DNA of 64,000 nucleotides from Protula sp. h YS-2021 (taxonomy: Eukaryota > Annelida > Polychaeta > Sabellida > Serpulidae), in the NCBI GenBank assembly GCA_949752745.1, contig OX457027.1, positions 81,337,214-81,401,213 on the forward strand. The letters are read 5' to 3'. Under the pieces are notes generated by a model. It searched no databases. It was not told where the DNA came from and saw only the letters and a list, made by a program, of their open reading frames with translations. The position numbers were made by a program, and so were the translations under genes. Each line of letters starts with the position of its first letter. Position 1 is the first letter of the stretch. Positions 34,012-44,077 of the stretch are shown here, piece by piece.

Positions 34012-36624
34012 AATCGCATATAGCACAGCCCCAACCGGAATTGAAAATCCAAGATGGCGGCCATTGTGACCTTGAAACTGGGTCGATGTCAAAGCAAGAA
34101 GCAACGTCCCAGTTAGCATAATTTTTCGTCCCACGTATAAGGCGCGTTGTTTTTAGGTGGGATTTACGTGGGAATGTGGGACGTTGGCAGGGCCACATAG
34201 AAAACATGTGTAATATACGTGGACATTCCCACGGTGTGATTTCCGTGTAAACTCTACATATAGTATACATAGGCCTTCCCACGTATAGAATGCACGGGTA
34301 GATACACGCATAAACTGCATGGTTTTTCCCGCGTAATGCCCACCGTGGGCATTCCACTGTATAATATACGTAGAATTGCCCACTTCTAAAATGCATGGGT
34401 AATTAACGCATATTATATGTATATTATACTTTTGAATTCCCACGTAAAATTTCATTAGAAGTCATTTGTGTATTACACGTATATTTTACGTGGGATTTCC
34501 CATATGGGCATTCCCATGTAAAATACACGTATATTATGCGCAGTCTGGCAATGTGGGCTTATTATCGCAGACCGGAAACAGCCGCCATTGAGCGATAATA
34601 TATTTAAATTTTGCTACATCTGCATATTTTGGTGGAGGGCTGCCTTTTTTCTAAGTATAATAGAAAGTTAGACATGGAAATACCAATTTCACTAAAATTT
34701 TTATGCTTAAAATTCCTTAAAAGAGTACTTTATAAATGAACTATAGTTATAAAGGTACATGTCTGTGTATTCGATGGAGTTATCGTGTATGTCCAGGGTG
34801 GGTCGTCCCTTTAAAATTCCATGCTTAATATGCGTGGGAATTCCCACATATAAAATGCATGGAAATATATGCGTATAAAATGCATGGGTTCACAGGTGCA
34901 TATTACACATCGGAAAGAGTCTCAAATTCTCCTAAATCCCACGTAACTACGTGGGAATTCCCCAACAAAATACACATTATTTATGCGTGGGTACGGGGGA
35001 ATACCCACATATATTATGCATAGTCCCCATGTGGGACTGCTATCTGGGGTGACCTAGCCAAAACTATATGTCAGCTATATCCCAAATATCGTTGGAAACG
35101 GAATATAAGGGTGGGAGTAACAACCGACTATAGCTGGATGGACAGACAGAAAGACAGACAGACAGAAAGACAGACAGACAGAAAGACAGACAGACAGAAA
35201 GACAGACAGACGGACAACACCTAAATCCCCCTAAAAAAGTACGTAACTCCTTCCGTGTTTTCTTTTCAATTTACCTCACAGAATAGATCTAGAATCCTTA
35301 AAATTCTTGATTATTCCGAGTTCATAACAAACCCACAGCGTGATACATTACCATATAGTACTAAATTTTGTGAATGAAATCATTTCTTCAGTCTTACTAT
35401 AGAACGTTGTTATGAATGAACTAAATTTACGCGAAAAGTGAGACACACACACACAAAAAAAATCGCACGCGTATCCAACTCTTTCGCCAACAGTGGAACA
35501 GCTCCAATCACGCAATATATTCCATGAGGTATAGTTTAGCCCATATGTCACATTGTGGGAAAACGACAGTGTGACAGTCATGACCAAACACAACCAAAGT
35601 ACAATGTTGTGATTTGGTCGGATCGACGTCGCAGCCTCAAATGGAATTTGGGATCGCCCTTATAATATTTACTGGTTATATCATCATGACCCACGAAATA
35701 CATAAAATGAAATCGACCAGATAATACGCAGCAAAGGAAAAGTAAACAAAGGAAAAGTAAACAAAGGAAAAGTAAACGTGGAAATGTACGCAACAAAATA
35801 AGAACAGTATGGTTCCATAAAGACCCTTGGAAACGTGTCACCATTTTGTTGTTGCTGTTGTTGTTTTTTTCTATGTTTTTGTTTTGAAATTATAAACGTG
35901 TAAGCCGTTTGTCTACTGCTATGAATCTCTTCAGCAATTTTGCCACTTGAGCTGCTCACATGCCGAAAATTTTTATATGTTAAAAGCTTGTATGTTATCA
36001 TTGAAAACTGGTCCTATTTACCAGGTGGTCCTATTTGCGAAGTGATCCCATTTGAGGGATAATTTTAAACCCGGCTTCTACTATATTTTTGTAATCAAGT
36101 TCTTATCTAGTGTCATTTTAGAGCCATATGGTTAAGATTTCGTTGGAATTTTAAGTTCTTGTTTAAGTGCAAAATGAGTGCAATTTATACATTACCTGGC
36201 ATCGTTTTTTCCACATGGACAGAAGTCCGCTGAGCTGGTGAACTCTGGCTTGTAACTCCTCCTCCAATGCTACTGGTCTCGCTCTACCATCACCATTCAC
36301 AGACGGCACGTCCATAAACACGTCATCGAATCCTAATGACGCAGTGCATGACGTCATCGAGGTGCTGTCCTCGTGTGCTGACGTCATATCCTGTTGTAAG
36401 TGTGGGTTTGATATGGCACGGGTGAGGCGTCCGTTTTGCGGAGAATGCACGAACCTACTCGGCAAGCGCTGCATATCGGTAACCGAAGAGTCAACCGTCG
36501 ATCCGCTCTTATCCGCTAGATGTCCCTCATGTACCGTTAGCACTGTCTGTGCGATATTACCCGAAGATTTACGCCTCGGTCGCAAGTAATACTTTTGTGC
36601 TTGTGGTTTCTTATCCACACTCAT
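31278..36624 (-). CDS. Coiled-coil protein of unknown function, two exons
   Basis: Two exons give about 615 residues. Exon 1 runs from the ATG at 36624 (MSVDKKPQAQKYYLRPRRKSS) to 36196, ending TGCCAG|GTAATG. The frame is open a little further upstream but has no earlier ATG. Exon 2 runs from 32696 (after GTGAAACAG, phase 0; EQKQENSALVQQLQRTQ) to the stop at 31278. Residues ~1-120 are Ser/Arg-rich and probably disordered. Residues ~115-285, spanning the splice junction, are a long heptad-like coiled coil. The rest is polar, low complexity, ending in a basic LSRKKPKTPTKD tail. I recognise no named family; a scaffold or cytoskeletal adaptor role would be a guess. The ~3.5-kb intron contains an (ATT)n tract and inverted-repeat arm B. 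The coding sequence ends exactly where the tandem array starts. Confidence 0.7.
32878..32985. repeat. (ATT)n microsatellite in the coiled-coil gene intron
   Basis: About 36 triplets with a few ATC interruptions near 32900. Polyasparagine and polyleucine open frames here are artefacts. Confidence 0.95.
34108..35048. mobile_element. Non-autonomous TIR element with CCCAGWTAGCA ends and 2-bp TSD
   Basis: Arm A provides the empty site: GGCTAGGTCACGTTGCTTC without the insert. In arm B (minus strand) GGCTAGGTCAC is followed by CCCAGATAGCA, and the other end reads TGCTAACTGGG followed by ACGTTGC. This gives 11-bp imperfect TIRs (CCCAGWTAGCA) and an AC (GT on plus) target duplication at 34106-34107 and 35049-35050. 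The interior is full of CCCACGTATAATATGCG-like motifs with no coding capacity, plus a conserved core near 34570 shared with 13709-14300. The superfamily is unknown to me. Confidence 0.75.
35139..35214. repeat. (GACA)n microsatellite
   Basis: GACA units with regular GAAA interruptions (GACAGACAGAAA repeated). Counterpart of the GTCT tract at 12678 in the other inverted-repeat arm. Confidence 0.9.
35733..35777. repeat. Three perfect 15-bp units
   Basis: AAAGGAAAAGTAAAC occurs three times head to tail. Short and of unknown consequence; it lies in the intron of the coiled-coil gene. Confidence 0.95.
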
Positions 36625-38343
36625 ACTCGATTCCAATATTCCACAAAATCGTCACAATAATCCACTAGAATTCACTGCGTTTGCCAATAACACACTGCAC
36701 AGTAATACATTATTTTATCCCTTAGCCATGCTTTTTAACACGTTTCAAAAACAACTTTCAACGCCTGTGAAACAGGCACCAAAAAGGCTTATGTCGTAAG
36801 ATTAAAGATATCCTTTAAAGGCATAAACTATGTCTGTCACTTATAGATAGTGTAGTGACTTCTGCACGCTTTTCTCAACAGATTATTCTGTAAGGAACGT
36901 CTTACCCATAAAATGCAGTGCTGAGCTGTAAATCCCTGTAATAACTGTGCTATTATGCGCTTCGATATTATTATCCCCTTCAGTCAACAAGCGTTAACAA
37001 TATAAGCTATGTATAAATGTTTTTGAAAGGTTGTTTCGTTAAAGGGAAAAGATAAAAAACACACGCGTGTCTCTCCCCTTGACTATGTCATGACGTCACA
37101 CAGCAATCTATCCTAAACTTGTGTTTTTATTACACAATCCCATAAAGTGAACTTTTATTCCTTCATTGTCCGCACATCGTTCTCTGAGTCTTCCATTACT
37201 ATGATTGATCGAATTTATCACTGCTAAATGCAACCAAAATTTTCCCAATTTGTTTTCAAAACATTTTTTGACAAGGGAGTTAACTGTATAAGAAAATAGC
37301 CAAGGTCATTCATTGAGTAGACTTCAAAATAAAAAGGATGTTTATTGCACAAATATATTGTGTTGTGCGATCTATTTTCCTCTTCGTTATTTTATGCGGG
37401 GGAGGGGGGGGGTTGCAATCGAAGCTGTTTCCCTTGATCATGCCGCATATTACGCACGATATAATTTTATGAGATAATGCCGTTGTATCACTAAATGCTC
37501 GTATTATCCGCATACAATTCGCATGGCCTTATCACTAACTGCTTGTATTTATAAAACAGGGAAGGTGATATCTTATCTTTTAACGTTCTTCGCGTGACCA
37601 GTCAACACGCTCGTTACATGATACACTTGGCGTGCTTATCGATGGGACACTGCCGTACTGTTGTGGCTTCAGAGATTATCCAATGCGTTCATTTTGCTTT
37701 GACTGCGTCATCCTGAAACAGACAAGCGATTGCAGTTTTTTATCATAATGTGCTAGATATTTTCCATATGTTAACAGTGTGCGGGGATTTTGTGTCAAAT
37801 AAACCAGCTTTTTGAAGTGTACACAGGAGAAACCTGGGATAGGATCACACTGAAAATAGGACCATCCCACATATAGGACCTCTTCTCACAAATACGACAA
37901 GTCCTAGTGGTTCTATTTCCAAGATTTCACGCTGAAATTCTGCTGAATTGTTTTTTTTTAGTTGGAGCTTTTGCAGAAACTTTCAGTGCTATTAAAAATA
38001 TCATTCAAACAAAGTTGACATTCTTCGTCTTAGGGCAAGTAAACTCATCAGATTACACCACAAATGAAAACTATATCTCGTTTTCGTATCTGCTAATGTT
38101 CGGATGATTGACATTAAGCTGTAAGCACCATTGTATTATATTTATTATAAGATATTTTACAATGCTTAACCACTTGAAATAAATTATTTATAGTCCTCTA
38201 AAAACGGGCGGTGAAAGCAGAGACAACATGTTTGCAGAAAATTCTATAGCAAATGAAAATTTTTGCGAACTTCCTTTTTTCTTCTTCTTTTTTTTTTCTT
38301 TTACACTTTCCCTCAGAAAAGCTAACAGGATATATTTCACATA
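36625..38343. other. 5' flank of the coiled-coil gene and intergenic DNA
   Basis: No further gene was recognised. Presumably this contains the promoter of the minus-strand coiled-coil gene, but no diagnostic TATA or CCAAT box is positioned clearly. Words such as 'GGTCCTATTT' near 36010-36050 and their complements near 37840-37920 suggest remnants of a dispersed repeat. Confidence 0.4.
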
Positions 38344-38521
38344 CAGTAGAACTTTTCGATAAGACCATCTGTAAATTAAGACCACCTTCGAATACAACCA
38401 TTTGCATATGTCCCCGTTGTCATTGGCAACCATCACAAAAGCATTTCTCAAATATATCACCTCTAAAGCGGGACGAATTTTGGTTGGTCATGAAGGTGGT
38501 CTTAATTCACGGATACAACTG
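38344..38521. mobile_element. Short pogo/Tigger-like MITE, 178 bp
   Basis: Left end CAGTAGAACTTTTCGATAAG and an inverted right end, reverse complement CAGTTGTATCCGTGAATT, each followed by the shared inner block AATTAAGACCACCTTC. The 'CAGTAGAAC...AAGACCACC' style of terminus resembles pogo/Tigger (Tc1/mariner) elements as far as I know. Flanking dinucleotides are TA on the left and TG on the right, so the TA duplication would have to have decayed. Non-coding. Confidence 0.5.
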
Positions 38522-39557
38522 TGCATGAATAGCTTTCTGAGAAGTTCTTTTTTTTTTTTTTTTTTTATACAAACTTCACGTCTTGTCTTCTCCTTTTAGA
38601 CACATTTTTTTTTAGTCTATAGGAATTTTAGTCGAAGGATCGAAGCATACAAAAACTGTAGCAGTTGTTAAAAAAGCGCTTAAAATTTATGATTCTGACG
38701 CCTTGGTCTTGTTAATTTTTCTCAGGCTCGGGGCCTTTTATATATGAATTTCGTACAAACACTCAAATTATACACAATTCTATATATCCGTCATCGCAAG
38801 TTTTTAACGATAGAAAGTCATTTCACTGTGGCTTTCTGTGATGAATGTTCATAGGTGAGGGGTCAACGTTGATGTTTCTGGTCATCAAAACCTGCTGATA
38901 AGGTCTCCATAATTGGTTAAGCTTTTGAAATCGTGCACTTCAAATTACTGCGAGGTGAAAGAAGGACTAGGGCAAGTATTCACATTTTACAGGTTTACCC
39001 ATATTAAAAACACGTTCAATTTATTTGATTTCACAAGTTGTCATCAAAACAGTGCATGTGGCACCGCCGTTATTTCAGAAATAGGTTTCATATACTATTG
39101 AAGTTACCCATTGTTTTTTATATTACATTAAACTTAGCCTCCGAAACACACAATTTAGAATTTTCACCATTGAATTTACTGCTTTGTTATTGAAAAGATC
39201 GGATCTTTATCATAGAAACTCACGAATCTAGTCTGCAAATTTTACGTGAAGAAAACATGATTTTTCCCCGTTTTCTACGAAGTAGTTAAGGACAGGCACG
39301 AGATCATTAACCTGTGGTAAATTTAGTTTTAAAAGACCCTAAAAATGAAAGTTTTCATTAAGTGTCAATTTTAAACACCCTCTCATTAAGTCAGTTTTCG
39401 CCAGCAAAACAACACGAAAAAAATGAACAAAATAAAATAAACCATAAAAACAAAATGAAACACCCTCCATTTAAGTTCCCTTTTTATGATGCTGTTTTAT
39501 CAGCTTCAAGATGAGCTTGAAATATTGCAAAATCTTCTGTTGATCAATTACATATTT
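38522..39557. other. Intergenic DNA left of the DIRS element
   Basis: AT-rich, with a run of T at ~38548-38566 and no credible coding region or repeat structure. Confidence 0.5.
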
Positions 39558-39612
39558 AACTATCGTTTTATTTCGTAAAACGAGCTTTTACGAGTAAAAG
39601 CGCAATTCGCGT

Positions 39613-39777
39613 TCTCCACTTTTAATGGGTTCCCTTCCAGTAATATTTACCACGCAATATAAAAAAGAACTTTTTGAGGTACTGTTCAAGATACTCTAAC
39701 CCTTCCATCCATCCTATGGCCAATCAGAATGCCCGAGACGTCGTCTGCTAGTCTCGTATAAACGACATTCCCTTTTT
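39613..39777. repeat. DIRS left inverted terminal repeat
   Basis: 165 bp from TCTCCACTTTTAATGGGTTC to CGACATTCCCTTTTT. It is the inverted complement of 47326-47490 with no mismatch noticed. A unique 55-bp left extremity (39558-39612) lies outside it. Confidence 0.95.
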
Positions 39778-39843
39778 AGCCCCAAAAGGCGGTAAAACAC
39801 GCCCAGGCTAGTTGGGGATGGATGGGACGGGTTAAAATCAAAG

Positions 39844-39957
39844 TTAAAAGTGGAGAACGCGAATTGCGCTTTTACTCGTAAAAGCTCGTTTTACGAAATA
39901 AAACGATAGTTTTACTTCGCAAAAGCTTTGAATTCGCTTATCTCCACTTTTAATGGG
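39844..39957. repeat. DIRS internal complementary region (ICR)
   Basis: 39844-39911 is an exact reverse complement of the left terminus 39558-39625. 39910-39957 is the reverse complement of the right terminus 47474-47521. The two halves overlap by TT. In the accepted DIRS1 replication model this region acts as a guide to join the element's ends into a circle before recombinase-mediated integration. Confidence 0.95.
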
Positions 39958-41128
39958 ACTTGAGTCCGGAGCAGGGGAGCCTGCCATTCTTGAACTGCCC
40001 AAAAAGGTCGCGAATTACACTATGGCTTGTAAAAGCTCATTGCATATAGGCGAGGAGTGCTGTGCACTCGACGCAAAGAAGAAATAAAACTTGTCAGCTA
40101 AGTTTCAATTCTTTTAATGATTTCCTAAATAAAGTCCGGAGGCGTACCATTCCGGTCTTTCAACATAAGGTAAATCGTAACAAAGTAAAAAATATCACAG
40201 CAACTGTCAGTTGAGATGAGAAGGCTTCCAACCATGCCATCATCTTTTTTGAGAACTATCACCATCCCCCTCCAACCGCCCACCGGATGGATCCCTTCCT
40301 CAAGTTCTCACTATTCACTTGCTATGTATTGATGAACAATTAGGTTTATTTAGAAGTACTACAAAACGATCGTAAATCCATAGGAATTACGCAAATAAAC
40401 TCTTTGACACTTCTAGTAAAGTGACTGAAGTGTCTTACAAGACATGCAATTCAAACTTGAAAAAGAAAGCGAGTCCGCTGTCTAACTTTTCTTCTTCTCA
40501 TTTGATAAATTACCACGTTTATTTGAAATAAACTCATAGCGATTGACTAGATAGTACTAAAACTACTGTAAATCGTCATAAAATGAAAAACAGAAAAAAT
40601 TTTGCTTATTTAAGACTGTTTTCCTATATGGGGCCGTTATGGTCCCATAAGCCCATAATGATACTATGGTACCTCATACCATGAACCATAAACCGGCTTT
40701 CGGCCTTCCGGCTACAACGGGTGTACGGTCACTGGGTACGTCTGGGACCGACATGGTCCCCCCCCCTTTCTTTCTGAAAAACATGAAGAAAGGAGATCAA
40801 AACTTAAGCATCCGAGTAGCCGTAAGACCGAAGACTGGGCTGTACTCATTACACATGCGATCCTGAACACTTCGGAGTAAATAAATGCTTAATTAAACAT
40901 AACCGTCCAGCGTTCGTCCGTAACTTAATATAAGCACGAACCGAAATGGTCCAAAGGACCTGAGCGAAAGGCGAAATGTTCAGAGTAAGAAGGAAAGACC
41001 TTCTTGTAGGTTGTTACTTTCGTGGCTTGTTGTTGTTGTTACTGTTCCCATTACGGCCCTTGGAGAAGTTACTCTTGTGCTTGCCCTTGTTCTTAAACTT
41101 GGGAGAAGCATTCCTACAACAGAAACAC
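39958..41128 (-). other. DIRS 3' non-coding region
   Basis: Between the ICR and the recombinase stop codon. It has G/C-rich inverted words such as GGTACCTCATACCATG and ACCGGCTTTCGGCCTTCCGG near 40664-40710, likely hairpins. A 32-codon basic open frame (41112-41014, minus; NASPKFKNKGKHKSNF) follows an acceptor-like TTTCTGTTGTAG just past the recombinase stop. Confidence 0.6.
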
Positions 41129-44077
41129 TCAGCCTGTAATGGTCGTTTCTGAAGCCACGAACGGTCCTAATGAATATAAGCCAGACAATTCATCTTGAGA
41201 AAAATCTTTCAGATAGTATTTAACAAACGAGTTGGGGGAAACCCAACAACCTGTTTTTAATATATCCGAAAGGGACACGTTGCGTACCGCCCTGAGGGAA
41301 TTGGCTACTTGCCTTACCTGATGGGCTTTGATGTTTGATTCCCCTAACGGGTTAGGGTCGATTTGTGCATCGTCATAGGCTGCCAAAATGATCCTTTTAA
41401 TATAATTTGAAATCGACTGTTTCGAAAGATCTTTGTTAAATTTCGGCATAAACGAAATGATGAGAGCCTTCTGATTATCTGATCGGTAGGCCTCTGACAT
41501 TTCCAAATACTGTTGCAGCGCTTTGACGGGACACAAAGAGACCAGACCGTCTGAGTCGGGGTCATCTGGTAGGGATGGGAGAGTAATGTGATCGAACGTT
41601 CCCATCCCTTGGGTCATGATGTGGGTTTTTCCCATGAATCCTGCTCTAGGGACTAGGGTGACCTTCTCCCATGTACCCTTATCTTTATTTACCTTTCTGT
41701 CTAGGGCATGGATTTCGCCTCTTCTTTTGCCCGAAGCTAAGGCCAATAAAAACGTGAATCTTAATGTTGCGTTTTTTGCTGAAATCACGTCCTTACTAAA
41801 TATATCTGGGCGCTGAAGATACTGTAAGACTATTGATAAATCCCACTGCGCTATGTTGGATGGGCAGGGTGGGGAGCTTACTTTAAAATGTCTTACTAGC
41901 TGTGATAGGGAAGTATCTTCGCCCGGGTCGTAGCCTGTAGACGCTTTGAGTCTTGACCCTATAGCGGCCCTATAGCCCTCGATGGAACTTACCTTTAATT
42001 TCACCTCCGTGAAAAGGTGATCGAGGAAATCCGCTACCACTGCTGGGCTAGCCTGAAACGGATCTAGCTTAGAAGTGCTACACCAAGCGGCAAATTTATT
42101 CCACTGCGACCTGTAAACTTTGGCCGTTGAACCCTTGTGACTGTTTACTATTTTCTCTCTCACCTGCTTAGAAAAACCCTTGTTTTTCAGAAAGGACTGG
42201 TCAGACACCATAGGTGGAGGTTCAGTAAGCGAGGGGAGGGGTGGAAGTGATGCCAATGGGGTTGTGATAGCAACTCGTTGTGGCATGGGATCGGTATCGA
42301 CCTTACTACCTTGCAATGGAGTAGGAGGGCGAACCATGGGGCTTCCGGTGTCCATGGGGCAATGAGTAATAGGAACGGTGGTTTCAACTCGATTACTCTC
42401 TGCAGGACTTGCCCTAAGATTGCTTGTGGGGGAAAGGCATACAGTACCTCGTCCCGTGGCCACTGACAATTGAGAGCGTCTACTGCCCAAGCTGCTGGGT
42501 CCGGGCAAGGAGACACGTACCGGGGAAGTTGGGTGGTCATCGCGTTTGCAAACAGATCCAGAGTCGGGGCACCCCATGGGGATTGGTGTGTCACCCACTG
42601 AAAGGACCGAGGGGATAGGCACCACTCGGTGTTGATAACTTGACCCTGTCTGGAGGCTAAGTCCGCTAGGACGTTTAATTTCCCGGCCAGGTGACGGGCG
42701 GAAACGGTCACCTGTTCCTCCCTGGCCTTTGAAAGAATTTGGAATGCAAGTTTGGACAGGGATCGTGATTTGGTGCCCCCCTGCTTGTTGAGGTAAGCTA
42801 TGGCTGTGGAGTTGTCTAACCGAAAAAGGACTGCCTTGTTTCTGAGTTGGTTGGTCAGCTTGATTAGGGCAATCCAGACCACCCGAAGCTCCAGCCAGTT
42901 TATGTGGTAGGACTGAAGCGAGGGTGGCCATTTGCCCTTCCATACCTGACCATTCCAATAAATTCCCCACCCCGCATGGGACGCATCGGTCTGAATCTCT
43001 ATCTCCGGGGTGGGGGGCTGAAATGGCATTCCTTCGGACATAATTAGAACATCGCACCACCACTGTAGGGCTTGTAGGGTTACCTGTGAAACTTGCATCC
43101 TCGCTGCGGGTGAACGACCCTGATGCAACGCCCATCTTACCTGGCTTTGAAATGGCCTGTAATGGAGACGGCCCAGGGGGACTGTCTTCTCTGTTGCCAC
43201 TAACAGGCCGAGGAGCGATTCCATGGCCTGTAATCTCACCTTCTTTCCTGGGGAAATACCTTTTATGGCATCTGCAATTCTCTGGCGGCGTTCTGGCGTA
43301 GGGAACGCCTTTGCTATTGCCAGATCCCAAAACTCCCCTAGAAAGGTAATGGACTGTTTGGGGGTTAGTTCGGACTTGGCTAGGTTTACTACTAGACCTA
43401 CCTCTAGTGCCTTGCGAACTAAAGACATTGTATGATTCTCGGTTACCTGCCTGTCTTGATTCGCCAGAAACCAGTCGTCCAGATACTGAAAGACTAACAT
43501 CCCTTCTAGCCGTGCCCATGTTTTCAGTACTTTCATGACCTTGGAGAAAACGTACGGGGCCGTAGCCAGACCGAAGGGAAGTGCCAGAAACCAAAATCGT
43601 CTTTTCCCTACTTGAAAGGCTAGAAATTTTCTTGCCGAGCGATGGAGAGGAATATGGAGGTAAGCATCGGAGAGATCTATGGAGGTACCCCACATCCCTT
43701 CCCGTAATGACCCTTTTATCACCTGGGCCGTGTCCATCTGAAAGGTGATCACTCGGAGAAAACCGTTTATGGGGGAAAGGTCGATTACCAGCCTCCACCC
43801 TCCGGATTTCTTGGGAACCAGAAAAACTCTGCTGAAAAAACCCATTTGATTTTCTGGCATTTCCTCTATCGCCTGTTTTTGAGACAAGCTCAGTAGCATT
43901 TCTTGGAGAGCTCGGTCTTTTTCTGACCCCTTGGCGTAAGAGGTGACTAGTTGTCTTGGCGCATGGGCGGTTAGGGGAATAGGGCACCTGAGCCCGTTCC
44001 GGTCTCGTTTGAAAGGTAGGGAGTAACCTCTCTTTAACCAACGTACTACCCTTCGAGACGCCCCCATTTCTGCCCAT
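41129..44077 (-). CDS. DIRS tyrosine recombinase ORF (C-terminal YR domain)
   Basis: A 982-codon frame from the first ATG at 44077. The recombinase is the C-terminal part. In the numbering used here (open frame from 44086), residues ~630-730 are the helical core-binding domain (SHKGSTAKVYRSQWNKFAAW). The catalytic domain at ~745-965 has ASGKRRGEI with Arg788, the HQVRQVANS box with His922 and Arg925, and SFVKYYLKD with Tyr957/958 as nucleophile. This enzyme integrates the DIRS circle by DNA strand exchange. The first ~600 codons run opposite the RT-RNase H frame, are rich in Ser, Arg and Pro, and match no domain. Either they are a tolerated open shadow, with the YR made from a later start such as the ATG at 42286 or by splicing, or they form a real N-terminal extension. 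Confidence 0.85.
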   Translation of the reverse strand: MGRNGGVSKGSTLVKERLLPTFQTRPERAQVPYSPNRPCAKTTSHLLRQGVRKRPSSPRNATELVSKTGDRGNARKSNGFFQQSFSGSQEIRRVEAGNRPFPHKRFSPSDHLSDGHGPGDKRVITGRDVGYLHRSLRCLPPYSSPSLGKKISSLSSREKTILVSGTSLRSGYGPVRFLQGHESTENMGTARRDVSLSVSGRLVSGESRQAGNRESYNVFSSQGTRGRSSSKPSQVRTNPQTVHYLSRGVLGSGNSKGVPYARTPPENCRCHKRYFPRKEGEITGHGIAPRPVSGNREDSPPGPSPLQAISKPGKMGVASGSFTRSEDASFTGNPTSPTVVVRCSNYVRRNAISAPHPGDRDSDRCVPCGVGNLLEWSGMEGQMATLASVLPHKLAGASGGLDCPNQADQPTQKQGSPFSVRQLHSHSLPQQAGGHQITIPVQTCIPNSFKGQGGTGDRFRPSPGREIKRPSGLSLQTGSSYQHRVVPIPSVLSVGDTPIPMGCPDSGSVCKRDDHPTSPVRVSLPGPSSLGSRRSQLSVATGRGTVCLSPTSNLRASPAESNRVETTVPITHCPMDTGSPMVRPPTPLQGSKVDTDPMPQRVAITTPLASLPPLPSLTEPPPMVSDQSFLKNKGFSKQVREKIVNSHKGSTAKVYRSQWNKFAAWCSTSKLDPFQASPAVVADFLDHLFTEVKLKVSSIEGYRAAIGSRLKASTGYDPGEDTSLSQLVRHFKVSSPPCPSNIAQWDLSIVLQYLQRPDIFSKDVISAKNATLRFTFLLALASGKRRGEIHALDRKVNKDKGTWEKVTLVPRAGFMGKTHIMTQGMGTFDHITLPSLPDDPDSDGLVSLCPVKALQQYLEMSEAYRSDNQKALIISFMPKFNKDLSKQSISNYIKRIILAAYDDAQIDPNPLGESNIKAHQVRQVANSLRAVRNVSLSDILKTGCWVSPNSFVKYYLKDFSQDELSGLYSLGPFVASETTITG

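Larger units (their letters stand above)
33476..35486 (-). repeat. Inverted repeat, arm B (partner at 12413-13450)
   Basis: Reverse-strand match to arm A, interrupted by a 941-bp element. It includes a pure 31-base A run (33980-34010) where arm A has a broken T-rich tract, and a GACA tract at 35139-35214 where arm A has GTCT. Outer end: reverse complement of GTTGGATACGCGTGCGAT near 35470. Inner end: TGTGACCGGCCTTACGATT near 33507. Confidence 0.85.
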
